64,000 nucleotides of DNA from Micromonosporaceae bacterium KJ-029. Its GTDB lineage: Bacteria > Actinomycetota > Actinomycetes > Mycobacteriales > Micromonosporaceae. Of the stretch, positions 9,793-18,222 are shown piece by piece. Made by a program: the position numbers and the translations under genes. The notes under the pieces are model-generated. The model had not been told where the DNA came from. It saw only the letters and a program-made list of their open reading frames with translations, and searched no databases. Location: assembly GCA_005402585.1 (NCBI GenBank), contig BIFP01000022.1, positions 1 through 64,000 on the forward strand, written 5' to 3'. Each line of letters starts with the position of its first letter. The stretch's first letter is position 1.

Positions 9793-10871
9793 GCGCCGCC
9801 ACCCGGCTCGCGGCGAGCCCCGACACGCCGTCCGCCGTCGATCGGCTACCCGGCCGCGCACTGCTGCGGGTCGGTCCGGTCCGGGTGCAGATCCGGCGCC
9901 GCTCGGTGCTGGTCGCCGTCGCGCTGACCGGACTACTCGCGATGGCCATGGTGCTCAGCCTCTCCCTCGGCACCCCGTACGTCGCCCCGGCCGACGTGCT
10001 GCGTGCGCTGTCCGGCGCCGGCACCCCGTACGACCTGGTGGTCCTGAATCTGCGGCTGCCCCGGCTGGTGCTGGCCGCGGTGGCCGGCGCGGCGTTCGGG
10101 GTGGCCGGCACCCTGATCCAGAGCGTCGCCCGCAACCCGCTGGCCAGCCCGGACGTCATCGGCATCACCCAGGGCGCCGGGCTCGCCGCGACGGTGGCCC
10201 TGACCAGCGGCGCGGCCGCCGTGCTGGTGGCACCGGCGGCGCTGGCCGGCGGCCTGGTCGCCGCCCTGGTGGTGTTCGCCCTCGGCACCCGGCACGGGCT
10301 CGCCGCCCAGCGGTTCGTGCTGGCCGGGGTGGCGGTCGCCTTCGCCCTGCGGGCGCTCACCGAGGTGGTCATGCTCACCGCCGACCCGATCGACGGGCTC
10401 CGCGCGCAGGTCTGGCTGATCGGCACGCTCGCCGGCCGGGGCTGGACGGAGACCACCTGGATCGCCGGCACCCTGCTCATCCTGCTGCCCGTACTGGCCT
10501 GGGCCGGCTGGGCACTCAACAGCACCGCGTTGGACGACGACACCGCGAAGGGCATCGGGCTGCGTCCGGTGGCCCGCCGGATCGGGCTCGCCGGCACCGG
10601 CGTGATCACCGCGGCGATGGTCACCGCCCAGGTCGGCGCGGTGGACTTCGTCGCCCTGGTCGCGCCGCAGGTGGCACGGCGGCTGGTCCGGGCCGAGCGA
10701 CCGCCGCTGCTCTGCGCCGCGCTGCTCGGCGCCCTGCTGCTGGTGCTGGCCGACCTGGCCGGCCGGCGACTCTTCGCGCCCACCCAACTGCCGGCCGGCG
10801 TGCTGACCGCCGCGATCGGCGGCCCCTACCTGCTGTACCTGCTGCTGCGCGGTCGCCGGAGGCCGTCATGA
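9789..10871 (+). CDS. iron-siderophore ABC transporter permease (FecCD type), second subunit
   Basis: 360 aa. It has the same fold as the preceding gene, with RNPLASPDVIGITQGAG in the conserved cytoplasmic-loop region and a longer N-terminal extension (about 35 residues before the first helix). The GTG at 9789 overlaps the previous stop. The pair would make a heterodimeric permease. A 21-codon reading frame (10868-10933) bridges to the ATPase gene and may couple translation. Confidence 0.9.
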   Translation: MSAATRLAASPDTPSAVDRLPGRALLRVGPVRVQIRRRSVLVAVALTGLLAMAMVLSLSLGTPYVAPADVLRALSGAGTPYDLVVLNLRLPRLVLAAVAGAAFGVAGTLIQSVARNPLASPDVIGITQGAGLAATVALTSGAAAVLVAPAALAGGLVAALVVFALGTRHGLAAQRFVLAGVAVAFALRALTEVVMLTADPIDGLRAQVWLIGTLAGRGWTETTWIAGTLLILLPVLAWAGWALNSTALDDDTAKGIGLRPVARRIGLAGTGVITAAMVTAQVGAVDFVALVAPQVARRLVRAERPPLLCAALLGALLLVLADLAGRRLFAPTQLPAGVLTAAIGGPYLLYLLLRGRRRPS

Positions 10872-10932
10872 CCAGCACCGGCAACCGGCGTCCCGCCGGA
10901 CACCCTTCCGTCCACCCCGCTGAGGAGGCGTG

Positions 10933-11811
10933 ATGCTCTCCACCCGTGACCTGGTCGCCGGCTACGACGAGCGGACCGTGCTGGACGGGCTGGATCTGGA
11001 CCTGCCCGCCGACGCGTTCACCGTGATCGTCGGGCCGAACGCCTGCGGCAAGTCCACCCTGCTGCGGACCCTGGCCCGGCTGCTCACCCCGCGACGCGGC
11101 ACCGTGCTGCTGGACGGCGCCGCGATCCGGGAGCTGCCCACCCGGGAGGTGGCCCGCCGGCTGGGTGTGCTGCCGCAGAGCCCGCTGGTGCCGGAGGGCG
11201 TCACCGTGGCCGACCTGGTCGGGCGCGGACGGCAGCCGTACCAGCGCTGGTGGCGGCAGTGGTCGGAACAGGACGGCGCGGCGGTGGACCAGGCAATGCG
11301 GCTGGCGGACGTCGCCGACCTCGCGGACCGGCCGGTGGACACCCTCTCCGGCGGCCAGCGGCAACGGGTGTGGATCGCGATGACCCTCGCCCAGGACACC
11401 GAGGCGCTGCTGCTGGACGAGCCGACCACCTTCCTCGACCTGGCTCACCAGGTGGAGGTGTTGGACCTGCTGCACCGGCTGCGCACCGAGCGGGGCCGCA
11501 CCGTGGTCGCCGTGCTGCACGACCTCAACCAGGCCGCCCGGTACGCCGACCACCTGATCGCGATGCGGGCCGGCGCCGTGGTGGCCGCCGGGCCACCGCG
11601 CGCCATCCTCACCACGGATCTGGTCCGCGAGGTGTTCGGGCTCGACTGCCTGGTCGTGCCCTGCCCGGTGACCGGGGCACCGCTGGTGGTGCCCGCAATC
11701 ACCAGTCCGACGCTGGCCGCCGGTGCCAGCTCCCCGGCCACCGGATCGTCCGGTGCCGTCCCGGTCGGCGAGGACGCCCCCGCCGGCTCGTACCCCTCGA
11801 AAGGAAACTGA
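10933..11811 (+). CDS. iron-siderophore ABC transporter ATP-binding protein
   Basis: 292 aa. Walker A GPNACGKST, the Q-loop region LPQSP, signature LSGGQRQR and Walker B LLLDEPTT are all intact. ATG 10933 is chosen because GGAGG (10923-10927) is 5 nt before it; the GTG at 10930 is too close. A C-terminal tail of about 40 residues after the nucleotide-binding domain is longer than usual. It drives the two FecCD-type permeases. Confidence 0.9.
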   Translation: MLSTRDLVAGYDERTVLDGLDLDLPADAFTVIVGPNACGKSTLLRTLARLLTPRRGTVLLDGAAIRELPTREVARRLGVLPQSPLVPEGVTVADLVGRGRQPYQRWWRQWSEQDGAAVDQAMRLADVADLADRPVDTLSGGQRQRVWIAMTLAQDTEALLLDEPTTFLDLAHQVEVLDLLHRLRTERGRTVVAVLHDLNQAARYADHLIAMRAGAVVAAGPPRAILTTDLVREVFGLDCLVVPCPVTGAPLVVPAITSPTLAAGASSPATGSSGAVPVGEDAPAGSYPSKGN

Positions 11812-12755
11812 TGCGTCGTCTCATCGCCGCCCTCACCGCGGCCGTCGCCCTCGGCGCCGGACTCACCGCCTGCGGTGAGAGCGACCCGGTCGCCGGCACC
11901 ACCGGCGGGGAGACCCGGGAGATCACCCACGCCATGGGCACCACCAGGGTGCCGGTCGAGCCGAAACGGGTCGTGGTGCTCGACACAGACAAGATCGACA
12001 CCGCGCTGTCCCTCGGGGTCACCCCGATCGGCGCCGCCACCGCCGGTGAGGCGAGGAGTTGGCCGACCTACTTCGGCGAGGAGAAGCTCGCCGGCATCAA
12101 GGAGGTGGGCGTCCTCACCGAGCCCGACCTGGAGGCGATCAACGAGCTCAAGCCGGACCTCATCCTCGGCAGCAAGTTCCGCCAGGAGAAGTTCTACGAC
12201 GAGTTGGCCGCGATCGCCCCGACGGTCTTCACGGAGAAGGTCGGTATCACCTGGAAGGAGAACTTCCTGCTGGACGGCAAGGCGCTCGGCAAGGAGCAGG
12301 AGGCGAAGGACCTGCTCGCCGGGTACGAGACGCGGGCCAGGGAGTTCGGCACCAGCCTCGGTGACGCCGCCGCCCGCACGGTGTCCATCGTGCGGTTCAT
12401 GCCGACCGAGATCCGGGTCTACGGGCCGGACTCGTTCTCCGGCATCGTGATCGGCGACACCGGTCTGGGCCGGCCGGAACGGCAACTGCTCACCGGCAAG
12501 GAGGACCGGCGGATGGACCGGGTGAGCCCGGAGCGGATCAGCGAGGTCGACGGTGACACCATCTTCGTGACCGCGTACGGCCAGAAGGCCGCGGCCGAGC
12601 AGACCAAGGTCACCGGCGGCACGCTGTGGAAGGGCCTGTCGGCGGTCCAGGCGGGCAGGGCGCACGTGGTCTCCGACGAGATCTGGATGACCGGCATCGG
12701 CGTCGGCGCCGCCAACCGGATCCTCGACGACCTCCAGAAGTACCTGGCCGCCTGA
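11811..12755 (+). CDS. iron-siderophore substrate-binding lipoprotein
   Basis: 314 aa. A signal peptide ends in a lipobox L-T-A-C with the lipidated Cys at position 21. The mature part is the class III (helical backbone) binding fold, with RVVVLDTDKIDTALSLGV near the start and the repeated long helix between lobes. It captures the ferric siderophore outside the membrane for the upstream permease. The start overlaps the ATPase stop by 1 nt and follows AAAGGAAA. Confidence 0.9.
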   Translation: MRRLIAALTAAVALGAGLTACGESDPVAGTTGGETREITHAMGTTRVPVEPKRVVVLDTDKIDTALSLGVTPIGAATAGEARSWPTYFGEEKLAGIKEVGVLTEPDLEAINELKPDLILGSKFRQEKFYDELAAIAPTVFTEKVGITWKENFLLDGKALGKEQEAKDLLAGYETRAREFGTSLGDAAARTVSIVRFMPTEIRVYGPDSFSGIVIGDTGLGRPERQLLTGKEDRRMDRVSPERISEVDGDTIFVTAYGQKAAAEQTKVTGGTLWKGLSAVQAGRAHVVSDEIWMTGIGVGAANRILDDLQKYLAA

Positions 12756-12776
12756 CCGCCCCGCGCGTCCGACGAC

Positions 12777-12809
12777 GTGGTGGTCTTCCCCGCCTGGGCA
12801 GACCACCAC
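12777..12809 (+). terminator. stem-loop after the iron importer operon
   Basis: GTGGTGGTCT (12777-12786) pairs exactly with AGACCACCAC (12800-12809) across a 13-nt loop, 21 nt after the last stop. There is no T-tract, as is usual for terminators in high-GC actinomycetes. Confidence 0.55.
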
Positions 12810-12937
12810 AAGCTGGCCGCGACACGAGCGACGTCGACCCCGGCATGGGGTCCGTGGGCATCACGGCGCGGCACCGGGGCGCACGCGCCGTCGGCCACCG
12901 GTCCGGCTCGCCGGATGGTGCCGGTGGTGGGGCAGGG

Positions 12938-13351
12938 TCAGCGGGCGAGCAGGTCGGCGTGGGCCGCGCGCAGCCGGGCCAGTGCGGGATCGCTGCCCGG
13001 GGGAAACCGGCGATCCAGCTCGGCCCACACCTCGGCGAGCGCCGCGGTCACCGCCCGCAGTTCGGCGGCGTGCCGGCGGGCGCTCTGCTCGCGCTGGGTC
13101 TCGAGGCGCCGGGACCACCCGGCGGTGACCTCGGCGAGACGGTCGGCGTCGGCGCGGGCCTGGGCGGCGGTGCGGGCGACGCCCACCGGCACGATCGCGG
13201 CGACCGGCCGGGGGTCGCCGTCGCGGGTGACCACGGTGACGGTGTCGGTCAGCTCCGCCATCGCGACGAGTTGACTGAGCCGGGTGCGCGCCTCGCGCAG
13301 GGGCAGCGAGCGCGGCGGGACGTTCTGCGGGGTGAGGGCGGGGACAGCCAT
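12938..13351 (-). CDS. Phd/YefM-like antitoxin-type protein with helical C-terminal extension
   Basis: 137 aa. The first 60 residues (LPLREARTRLSQLVAMAEL and TVTVVTRDGDPRPVAAIVP) match the prevent-host-death DNA-binding fold. The remainder is a charged, Ala/Arg-rich helix that could be a coiled coil. ATG 13351 has GAGGA upstream. No toxin gene follows on either side: the iron operon ends on one flank and a decayed gene lies on the other. It may be an orphan antitoxin or a stand-alone regulator. Confidence 0.65.
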   Translation of the reverse strand: MAVPALTPQNVPPRSLPLREARTRLSQLVAMAELTDTVTVVTRDGDPRPVAAIVPVGVARTAAQARADADRLAEVTAGWSRRLETQREQSARRHAAELRAVTAALAEVWAELDRRFPPGSDPALARLRAAHADLLAR

Positions 13352-13405
13352 GAATACATCCTCGGTACCGGGTACGACACTTTCCGCAACCGTCCAAGAG
13401 GGAGG

Positions 13406-13760
13406 GTGGCGCCGGCCTGTGGGACGACGCCAGCGCCGCCCCTCGCGGCCCTTGTCACCGCCGCCACCACGCTCGTGCCGACCACGCCGGCGCTGGCCGC
13501 CAGCCCGACCGCCACCTTCGTCAAGACCGCCGACTGGGGCACCGGATGGAAGGGCAAGTACATCGTCACCAAAGCTGGATCCAGCGCCATCACCTCCTGC
13601 CAGGTCGCGTTCAGCCTGCGCGCCGGGACCACCCTCGGGTCCTACTGGGACGCCACCCTCAGCAGCGCCAGCCAGCGGCACACCTTCACCAAACCGCTCC
13701 GGGAACGGCACCGTCGCCCCCGGCGGGAACACGCGATGGTGCTGGTCGGTGCGAGCGTCC
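13406..13760 (+). pseudogene. remnant of a secreted CBM2 (cellulose/chitin-binding) protein
   Basis: From a GTG at 13406 the frame encodes an Ala-rich signal-like stretch (LAALVTAATTLVPTTPALA) and then a CBM2 start: TADWGTGWKGKYIVTKAGSS, later GTTLGSYWDATLS. Near 13693 the family pattern jumps by one nucleotide to another frame (SGNGTVAPGGN), after which similarity is lost. The catalytic domain is absent, and the left end of the TnpB element follows directly at 13767. Frameshift plus truncation mark it as dead. Confidence 0.7.
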
Positions 13761-13766
13761 AGAGAA

Positions 13767-13785
13767 AACGTCATACGCCGACGTT
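13767..13785 (+). repeat. left-end hairpin of the IS605-type element
   Basis: AACGTC and GACGTT pair around a 7-nt loop, 12 nt before the tnpB GTG. Subterminal hairpins near each end are the recognition sites for the single-strand transposase in this family. Confidence 0.55.
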
Positions 13786-13797
13786 AGGTTGCCCGTT

Positions 13798-15180
13798 GTG
13801 CGGCTTCGGTACAACTACCGCGTCTACCCGACGCCCGGCCAGCAGGAGGCGCTGGCGCGGGCGTTTGGGTGTGCGCGGGTGGTGTTCAACGACGGGCTGC
13901 GCGCACGGCAGGCCGCGCGGGAGCAGGGACTGCCGTACATCTCGGACGGGGACCTGTCGAAGCGGGTGATTACCGAGGCGAAGAAGACGCCCGAGCGAGA
14001 GTGGCTGAGTGAGGTGTCGTCGGTGGTGCTGCAACAGGCCCTCGCGGACCTGAACACCGCCTACCGGAACTTCTTCGCCTCCCTGTCCGGTAAGCGCAAG
14101 GGGCGCAAGGTCGCGCCACCGCGGTTCCGCTCCCGCAAGGACAATCGGCAGGCGATCCGGTTCACAGCCAACGCCCAGTTCAGGGTTCTCGGCAACGGCA
14201 GGTTGCGGCTGCCGAAGATCGGCGATGTGGTGGCGCGGTGGTCGCGGGCCCTGCCCGCTGAACCGAGCTCGGTCACGATCGTCAAGGATGCGGCCGGACG
14301 ATACTTCGCCTCCTTTGTCGTGGCCACCACCGACGAGCCGCTGCCTACGGTTGACGCCGAGGTGGGCATCGACCTGGGCCTGACCCACTTCGCGGTCCTG
14401 TCCAACGGCAGGAAAGTCACGACACCGAAGTTCCTACGCCGCGCTGCCCGCAAGCTACGCCGCTTGCAGCAGGACCTGTCCCGCAAGCAACGGGCAAGCA
14501 ACAACCGCACCAAGGCCGCCGTCAAGGTCGCCAAGGCACACGCCCGGGTAGCCGACACCCGGCGGGACTGGCAGCACAAGCTCTCGACGAAGATCATCCG
14601 CGACAGCCAAGCGGTGTACGTCGAGGACCTGTGCGTGGCCGGGCTCGGCCGGACCTGGCTCGCCAAGTCCGTCCACGACGCCGGATGGGCATCCTTCATC
14701 GCCATGTTGGAGTACAAGGCTGCCCGGGCCGGACGGACCTTCGGGAAAATCAGCCGGTTCACACCCACGTCGCAAATGTGTTCGAAGTGTCGCCGGATCG
14801 ACGGACCCAAACCACTGAACGTCCGGACATGGACCTGCCCCTGCGGCGCGGTCCACGACCGGGATGTCAACGCGGCGATCAACATCCTCGCGGCGGGACG
14901 CGCCGAGAGGCTAAACGCCTGTGGAGCGCAGGTAAGACCGGCACCCGTGCCGGCACCGCGCCGAGAAGCAGGAATCCACCCAGGCGCCACGCGCGGTACG
15001 CGCGCAGCGCGGAGGGAATCCCCGTCCATTAGGGCGGGGAGAACATCAACAGTGGGAGTTCAGCCGCAACCACCACGGCCCGTTCCTCAAGGCCCTGTCC
15101 TGACCCGGGACCCGGTCGTGGCCGCGATCGGCTCGCGGCCACGACCGGGCCGGGTACCCGCGGATCAGCGAGGCGGGTGA
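13798..15180 (+). CDS. tnpB: TnpB, RNA-guided RuvC nuclease of an IS605-type element
   Basis: 460 aa from a GTG at 13798 (VRLRYNYRVYPTPGQQEALA). The wedge/REC region is followed by a split RuvC domain: D192 in GIDLGL, E276 in VYVEDL and D356 in HDRDVNAA, with the zinc knuckle CSKC...CPC between the last two. All catalytic residues are present, so nuclease activity is plausible. The frame runs about 45 codons past the right-end hairpin into flanking DNA, so the native C-terminus is uncertain. TnpB uses an omega RNA from the element right end to cut DNA matching the flank. Confidence 0.9.
   Translation: MRLRYNYRVYPTPGQQEALARAFGCARVVFNDGLRARQAAREQGLPYISDGDLSKRVITEAKKTPEREWLSEVSSVVLQQALADLNTAYRNFFASLSGKRKGRKVAPPRFRSRKDNRQAIRFTANAQFRVLGNGRLRLPKIGDVVARWSRALPAEPSSVTIVKDAAGRYFASFVVATTDEPLPTVDAEVGIDLGLTHFAVLSNGRKVTTPKFLRRAARKLRRLQQDLSRKQRASNNRTKAAVKVAKAHARVADTRRDWQHKLSTKIIRDSQAVYVEDLCVAGLGRTWLAKSVHDAGWASFIAMLEYKAARAGRTFGKISRFTPTSQMCSKCRRIDGPKPLNVRTWTCPCGAVHDRDVNAAINILAAGRAERLNACGAQVRPAPVPAPRREAGIHPGATRGTRAARRESPSIRAGRTSTVGVQPQPPRPVPQGPVLTRDPVVAAIGSRPRPGRVPADQRGG
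14860..15046 (+). ncRNA. predicted omega RNA (reRNA) scaffold
   Basis: In characterised TnpB systems the guide RNA scaffold covers the 3-prime part of tnpB and the right end, and the guide is the adjacent flank. Here the scaffold would end with the 15019-15040 hairpin, so the guide would begin near 15047 (AGTGGGAGTTCAGCCG). The left boundary is a guess from the family. Confidence 0.3.
15019..15040 (+). repeat. right-end hairpin of the IS605-type element
   Basis: TCCCCGTCC and GGGCGGGGA form a 9-bp stem with one G-T wobble around an ATTA loop. It lies inside the 3-prime end of the tnpB frame, as is usual for the family. Confidence 0.6.
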
Positions 15181-15355
15181 GGGCGCCGGGACGGAAACTG
15201 GGCGCCTGGCTGGGCCGGAATGGACCGGGCCCGCAACCCGGCCAGGTCCGGCGCGTCCGCGCCGGTGGGGCCGACCCGGTCGGGCCCACCGCCACCGGCG
15301 CCCGCGGCTGCCGGGCATCCAGCCGCGGCCGCGCGGTCCTCCTCGGTGGGAATGG

Positions 15356-18136
15356 TCAGGCCGGCGAGTGGTAGGCCAGCACACCCCGGTTGACGGCGCC
15401 GATCGCCTGCCGGGCGGTGGCCCGCAGCTCGGTCGAGGCACCGCCGGAGTCGGCCAGCTGACCGAGCAGGTCCACCACCTGCCGAGCCCACCGGACGAAG
15501 TCCCCGGCCGGCATCTCACCGTCGAGTTCGTGCCCGCTGGCCAGTACCTTGGCCAGCGCCTCGCCCCGGGCCCAGCGGTAGATCGGCCACGCGAAGCCCA
15601 GGTCCGGCTCGCGGGTGACGGTCAGCCCGCGGGACGCCTCGTCGGCCTCGATCTCGCTCCACAGCTTCAGCGTCGCGTCCACCGCTTCGGCGGTCGCGCC
15701 ACGCGGCAGCGAGGCCCGCTCGTCGACGTCGCGGCGGGCCTCGAAGACCACCACGGAGACCGCGGCGGCCAGCTCGGCCGGGGACAGCCCGTCCCAGACA
15801 CCCCGGCGCAGGCACTCCGCCACCAGCAGGTCGGCCTCCGTCCAGATCCGCCCGAGCATCCGTCCGGCGTCGGTCACCGAGCCCTCGGCGGTGAGGTAGC
15901 CGCGCGTGGTGAGCAGCGCGACGATCCGGTCGAAGGTACGCGCCAACGACCCCGTCCGCCCGGCGACCCGCTGCCGCAGCTCCTCGGTGTCCCGCTCCAG
16001 CCGTCGGCGGCGCTCCGCCCACCGGGCGTGTTCCTCCCGCTCCGGGCACGCGTGGCAGGGGTGCCGCCGCAGCTCGCTGCGGAGCTGGGTGAGCCGGTGG
16101 TCCTCCCCCGACTGCCGGCCCCGGGCGCCCCGCCGGGAGTGCCGGTCCAGGCCGGTGCCGGTGACCTGCGCCGCCAGGTCACGCCGGGCGGCCGGATTGC
16201 GGTGGTTGAAGTGCTTCGGCACCCGGATCCGCGCCAACACCTCGGCCGGGGTGGTGAAGTCGGCCGGGCTGACCCGCCCGGCCCACCGGTCCTGGGTGAG
16301 CACCAGCGGCCGGGGTTCGCTGAAGCCACCCGCCGCCGGGTCGAGCACCACGGCCAGGCCGGCCCGGCGCCCGGACGGCACCCGGATCACGTCGCCGACC
16401 CGCAGCCGCTCCAGCGCCGCCACCGCCGCCGCCCGGCGCTGGCTCTGCCCCTGCCGGGCGATGGCCCGCTCCCGGTCGGCGATGGCCACCCGCAGCGCGA
16501 AGTACTCGTCGAAGTCACCGTGGTGGCAGGCCGCCTCCGCGCCGTACGCCTCGATGGTCTCGGTGTTGCGCTGCACCTGCCGGGCCAGGCCGACCACCGA
16601 CCGGTCCGCCTGGAACTGCGCGAACGACGACTCCAGCAACGCTCGGGCCGGCTCCGCGCCGACGCTGCCGACCAGGTTCACCGCCATGTTGTACGAGGGC
16701 CGGAAGCTGGAGCGCAGCGGATAGGTACGGGTGGAGGCCAGCCCGGCCACGTGCCGGGGGTCGGTCTCCGGGGACCACACCACCACGGCGTGCCCCTCGA
16801 TGTCGATGCCCCGGCGCCCGGCCCGCCCGGTGAGCTGGGTGTACTCCCCCGGCGTCAGGTCGACGTGCGCCTCGCCGTTGTACTTGACCAGCCGCTCCAG
16901 CACCACGCAGCGGGCCGGCATGTTGATTCCCAGGGCGAGGGTCTCGGTGGCGAAGACCGCCTTGACCAGCCCGCGGACGAACAGCTCCTCGACGACCTCC
17001 TTGAACGCCGGCAGCATCCCGGCGTGGTGGGCGGCCAGCCCGCGCTCCAGGCCGTCGAGCCACTCCCAGTAGCCCAGCACCGACAGGTCCTCGCCGGGGA
17101 TGGCGGTCACCCGGGACTCCACCACCCGGCGGATCTCCGCCCGCTCCTCGGGCGAGGTCAGCCGCAGCCCGGCCGCCAGGCACTGCTGCACCGCCGCGTC
17201 GCAGCCGGCCCGGCTGAAGATGAACAGGATCGCCGGCAGCAGCCCCTCGCGGTCCAGCCGGTCGACGATGTCCGGCCGCAGCGGCCCACGCCAGCGCGGT
17301 CCCCGCCGTCCGGCACCCGGCCCGGCGGAGCGTCCCTCGCCAAGATCGAGCCGGCGTACCGTGTCCCGGGTGTAGCGCAGCAACTCCGGGTGCACGTCGT
17401 GCTTGCGGGCGGCGTCGGCGTCGTGGAACAGGTCGAACATCCGCTTGCCGACCAGCATGTGCTGCCACAGCGGCACCGGCCGGTGCTCGCTGACCACCAC
17501 CGTCGTCTCGCCGCGCACCGTGATCAGCCAGTCGGCGAACTCCTCGGCGTTGGACACCGTCGCCGACAGCGACACCAGGGTGACCGAGGCGGGCAGGTGG
17601 ATGATGACCTCCTCCCACACCCCGCCCCGGAACCGGTCGGCGAGGTAGTGCACCTCGTCCATCACCACGTACGCCAGGCCCTCCAGGGTGGCCGAACCGG
17701 CGTAGAGCATGTTGCGCAGCACCTCGGTGGTCATCACCACCACCGGGGCGTCCCCGTTGATCGCGTTGTCGCCGGTGAGCAGCCCCACCTGGTCGGCGCC
17801 GTAGCGGTCCACCAGGTCGTGGTACTTCTGGTTGGACAGCGCCTTGATCGGGGTGGTGTAGAAGCACTTGCGCCGGGCGCCGTCGGCCGGCGCCGGCTGC
17901 CCGGGCGTGCCACGCAGCGCCAGGTGTACGGCGAACTCACCGACCACCGTCTTGCCGGCCCCGGTCGGGGCGCACACCAGCACGCCGCTGCCCCGCTCCA
18001 GGGCCTGGCACGACTCCCGCTGGAAGTCGTCGAGGTCGAACCCGAGGTCGGAGGTGAACTCTTCCAGCGCCGGGAACTGTGAGGCCTGCGCGGCCCGGCG
18101 GCGCGCCGCGGCGTACCGCTCGGCGGGGCTCGACAT
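15356..18136 (-). CDS. helY: Ski2/Mtr4-like DEAD/DEAH-box RNA helicase (HelY type)
   Basis: 926 aa. Helicase domain 1 has CAPTGAGKT (Walker A), TTPIKALSNQKY (Ia), MDEVHYL (DEVH box) and LSATVSN (III). Domain 2 has QLTGRAGRRGID (motif VI). The C-terminal half is a DSHCT-like region. ATG 18136 is used because the residues upstream are not family-like. The gene sits beside tatA/C and pafB/C, the usual actinobacterial place for this helicase. It is probably involved in RNA turnover. It diverges from the HAD gene with 86 nt between starts. Confidence 0.9.
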   Translation of the reverse strand: MSSPAERYAAARRRAAQASQFPALEEFTSDLGFDLDDFQRESCQALERGSGVLVCAPTGAGKTVVGEFAVHLALRGTPGQPAPADGARRKCFYTTPIKALSNQKYHDLVDRYGADQVGLLTGDNAINGDAPVVVMTTEVLRNMLYAGSATLEGLAYVVMDEVHYLADRFRGGVWEEVIIHLPASVTLVSLSATVSNAEEFADWLITVRGETTVVVSEHRPVPLWQHMLVGKRMFDLFHDADAARKHDVHPELLRYTRDTVRRLDLGEGRSAGPGAGRRGPRWRGPLRPDIVDRLDREGLLPAILFIFSRAGCDAAVQQCLAAGLRLTSPEERAEIRRVVESRVTAIPGEDLSVLGYWEWLDGLERGLAAHHAGMLPAFKEVVEELFVRGLVKAVFATETLALGINMPARCVVLERLVKYNGEAHVDLTPGEYTQLTGRAGRRGIDIEGHAVVVWSPETDPRHVAGLASTRTYPLRSSFRPSYNMAVNLVGSVGAEPARALLESSFAQFQADRSVVGLARQVQRNTETIEAYGAEAACHHGDFDEYFALRVAIADRERAIARQGQSQRRAAAVAALERLRVGDVIRVPSGRRAGLAVVLDPAAGGFSEPRPLVLTQDRWAGRVSPADFTTPAEVLARIRVPKHFNHRNPAARRDLAAQVTGTGLDRHSRRGARGRQSGEDHRLTQLRSELRRHPCHACPEREEHARWAERRRRLERDTEELRQRVAGRTGSLARTFDRIVALLTTRGYLTAEGSVTDAGRMLGRIWTEADLLVAECLRRGVWDGLSPAELAAAVSVVVFEARRDVDERASLPRGATAEAVDATLKLWSEIEADEASRGLTVTREPDLGFAWPIYRWARGEALAKVLASGHELDGEMPAGDFVRWARQVVDLLGQLADSGGASTELRATARQAIGAVNRGVLAYHSPA

Positions 18137-18209
18137 GCCCTCAAGATTAGTGCGTGCCCTCGGCGGCCACCTGGCAAGGCCGTCCGGCAACGCGGTCGGA
18201 GTGGGTAGG

Positions 18210-18215
18210 TAGGGT
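18210..18215 (+). promoter_or_regulatory. -10 box TAGGGT, probable leaderless start
   Basis: TAGGGT lies 7 nt before the GTG at 18223, leaving no room for a ribosome site if transcription begins 6-7 nt after the box. The same arrangement occurs before four other genes in the window. Confidence 0.4.
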
Positions 18216-18222
18216 GCACGAC

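Larger units (their letters stand above)
13767..15046 (+). mobile_element. IS200/IS605-family element carrying only tnpB
   Basis: The left end is marked by a hairpin at 13767-13785 and the right end by a hairpin at 15019-15040, enclosing a tnpB gene. There is no tyrosine (Y1) transposase tnpA, so it cannot move by itself. No target duplication is expected for this family. Exact ends are inferred from the hairpins and the end of family similarity. Confidence 0.7.

Noticed and set aside
15368..18082. 904-codon open frame antisense to the helicase
   Set aside because: Third-position GC bias of the helicase gene keeps the opposite frame open; residues are Arg/Gly/Pro/Val-rich without any domain.
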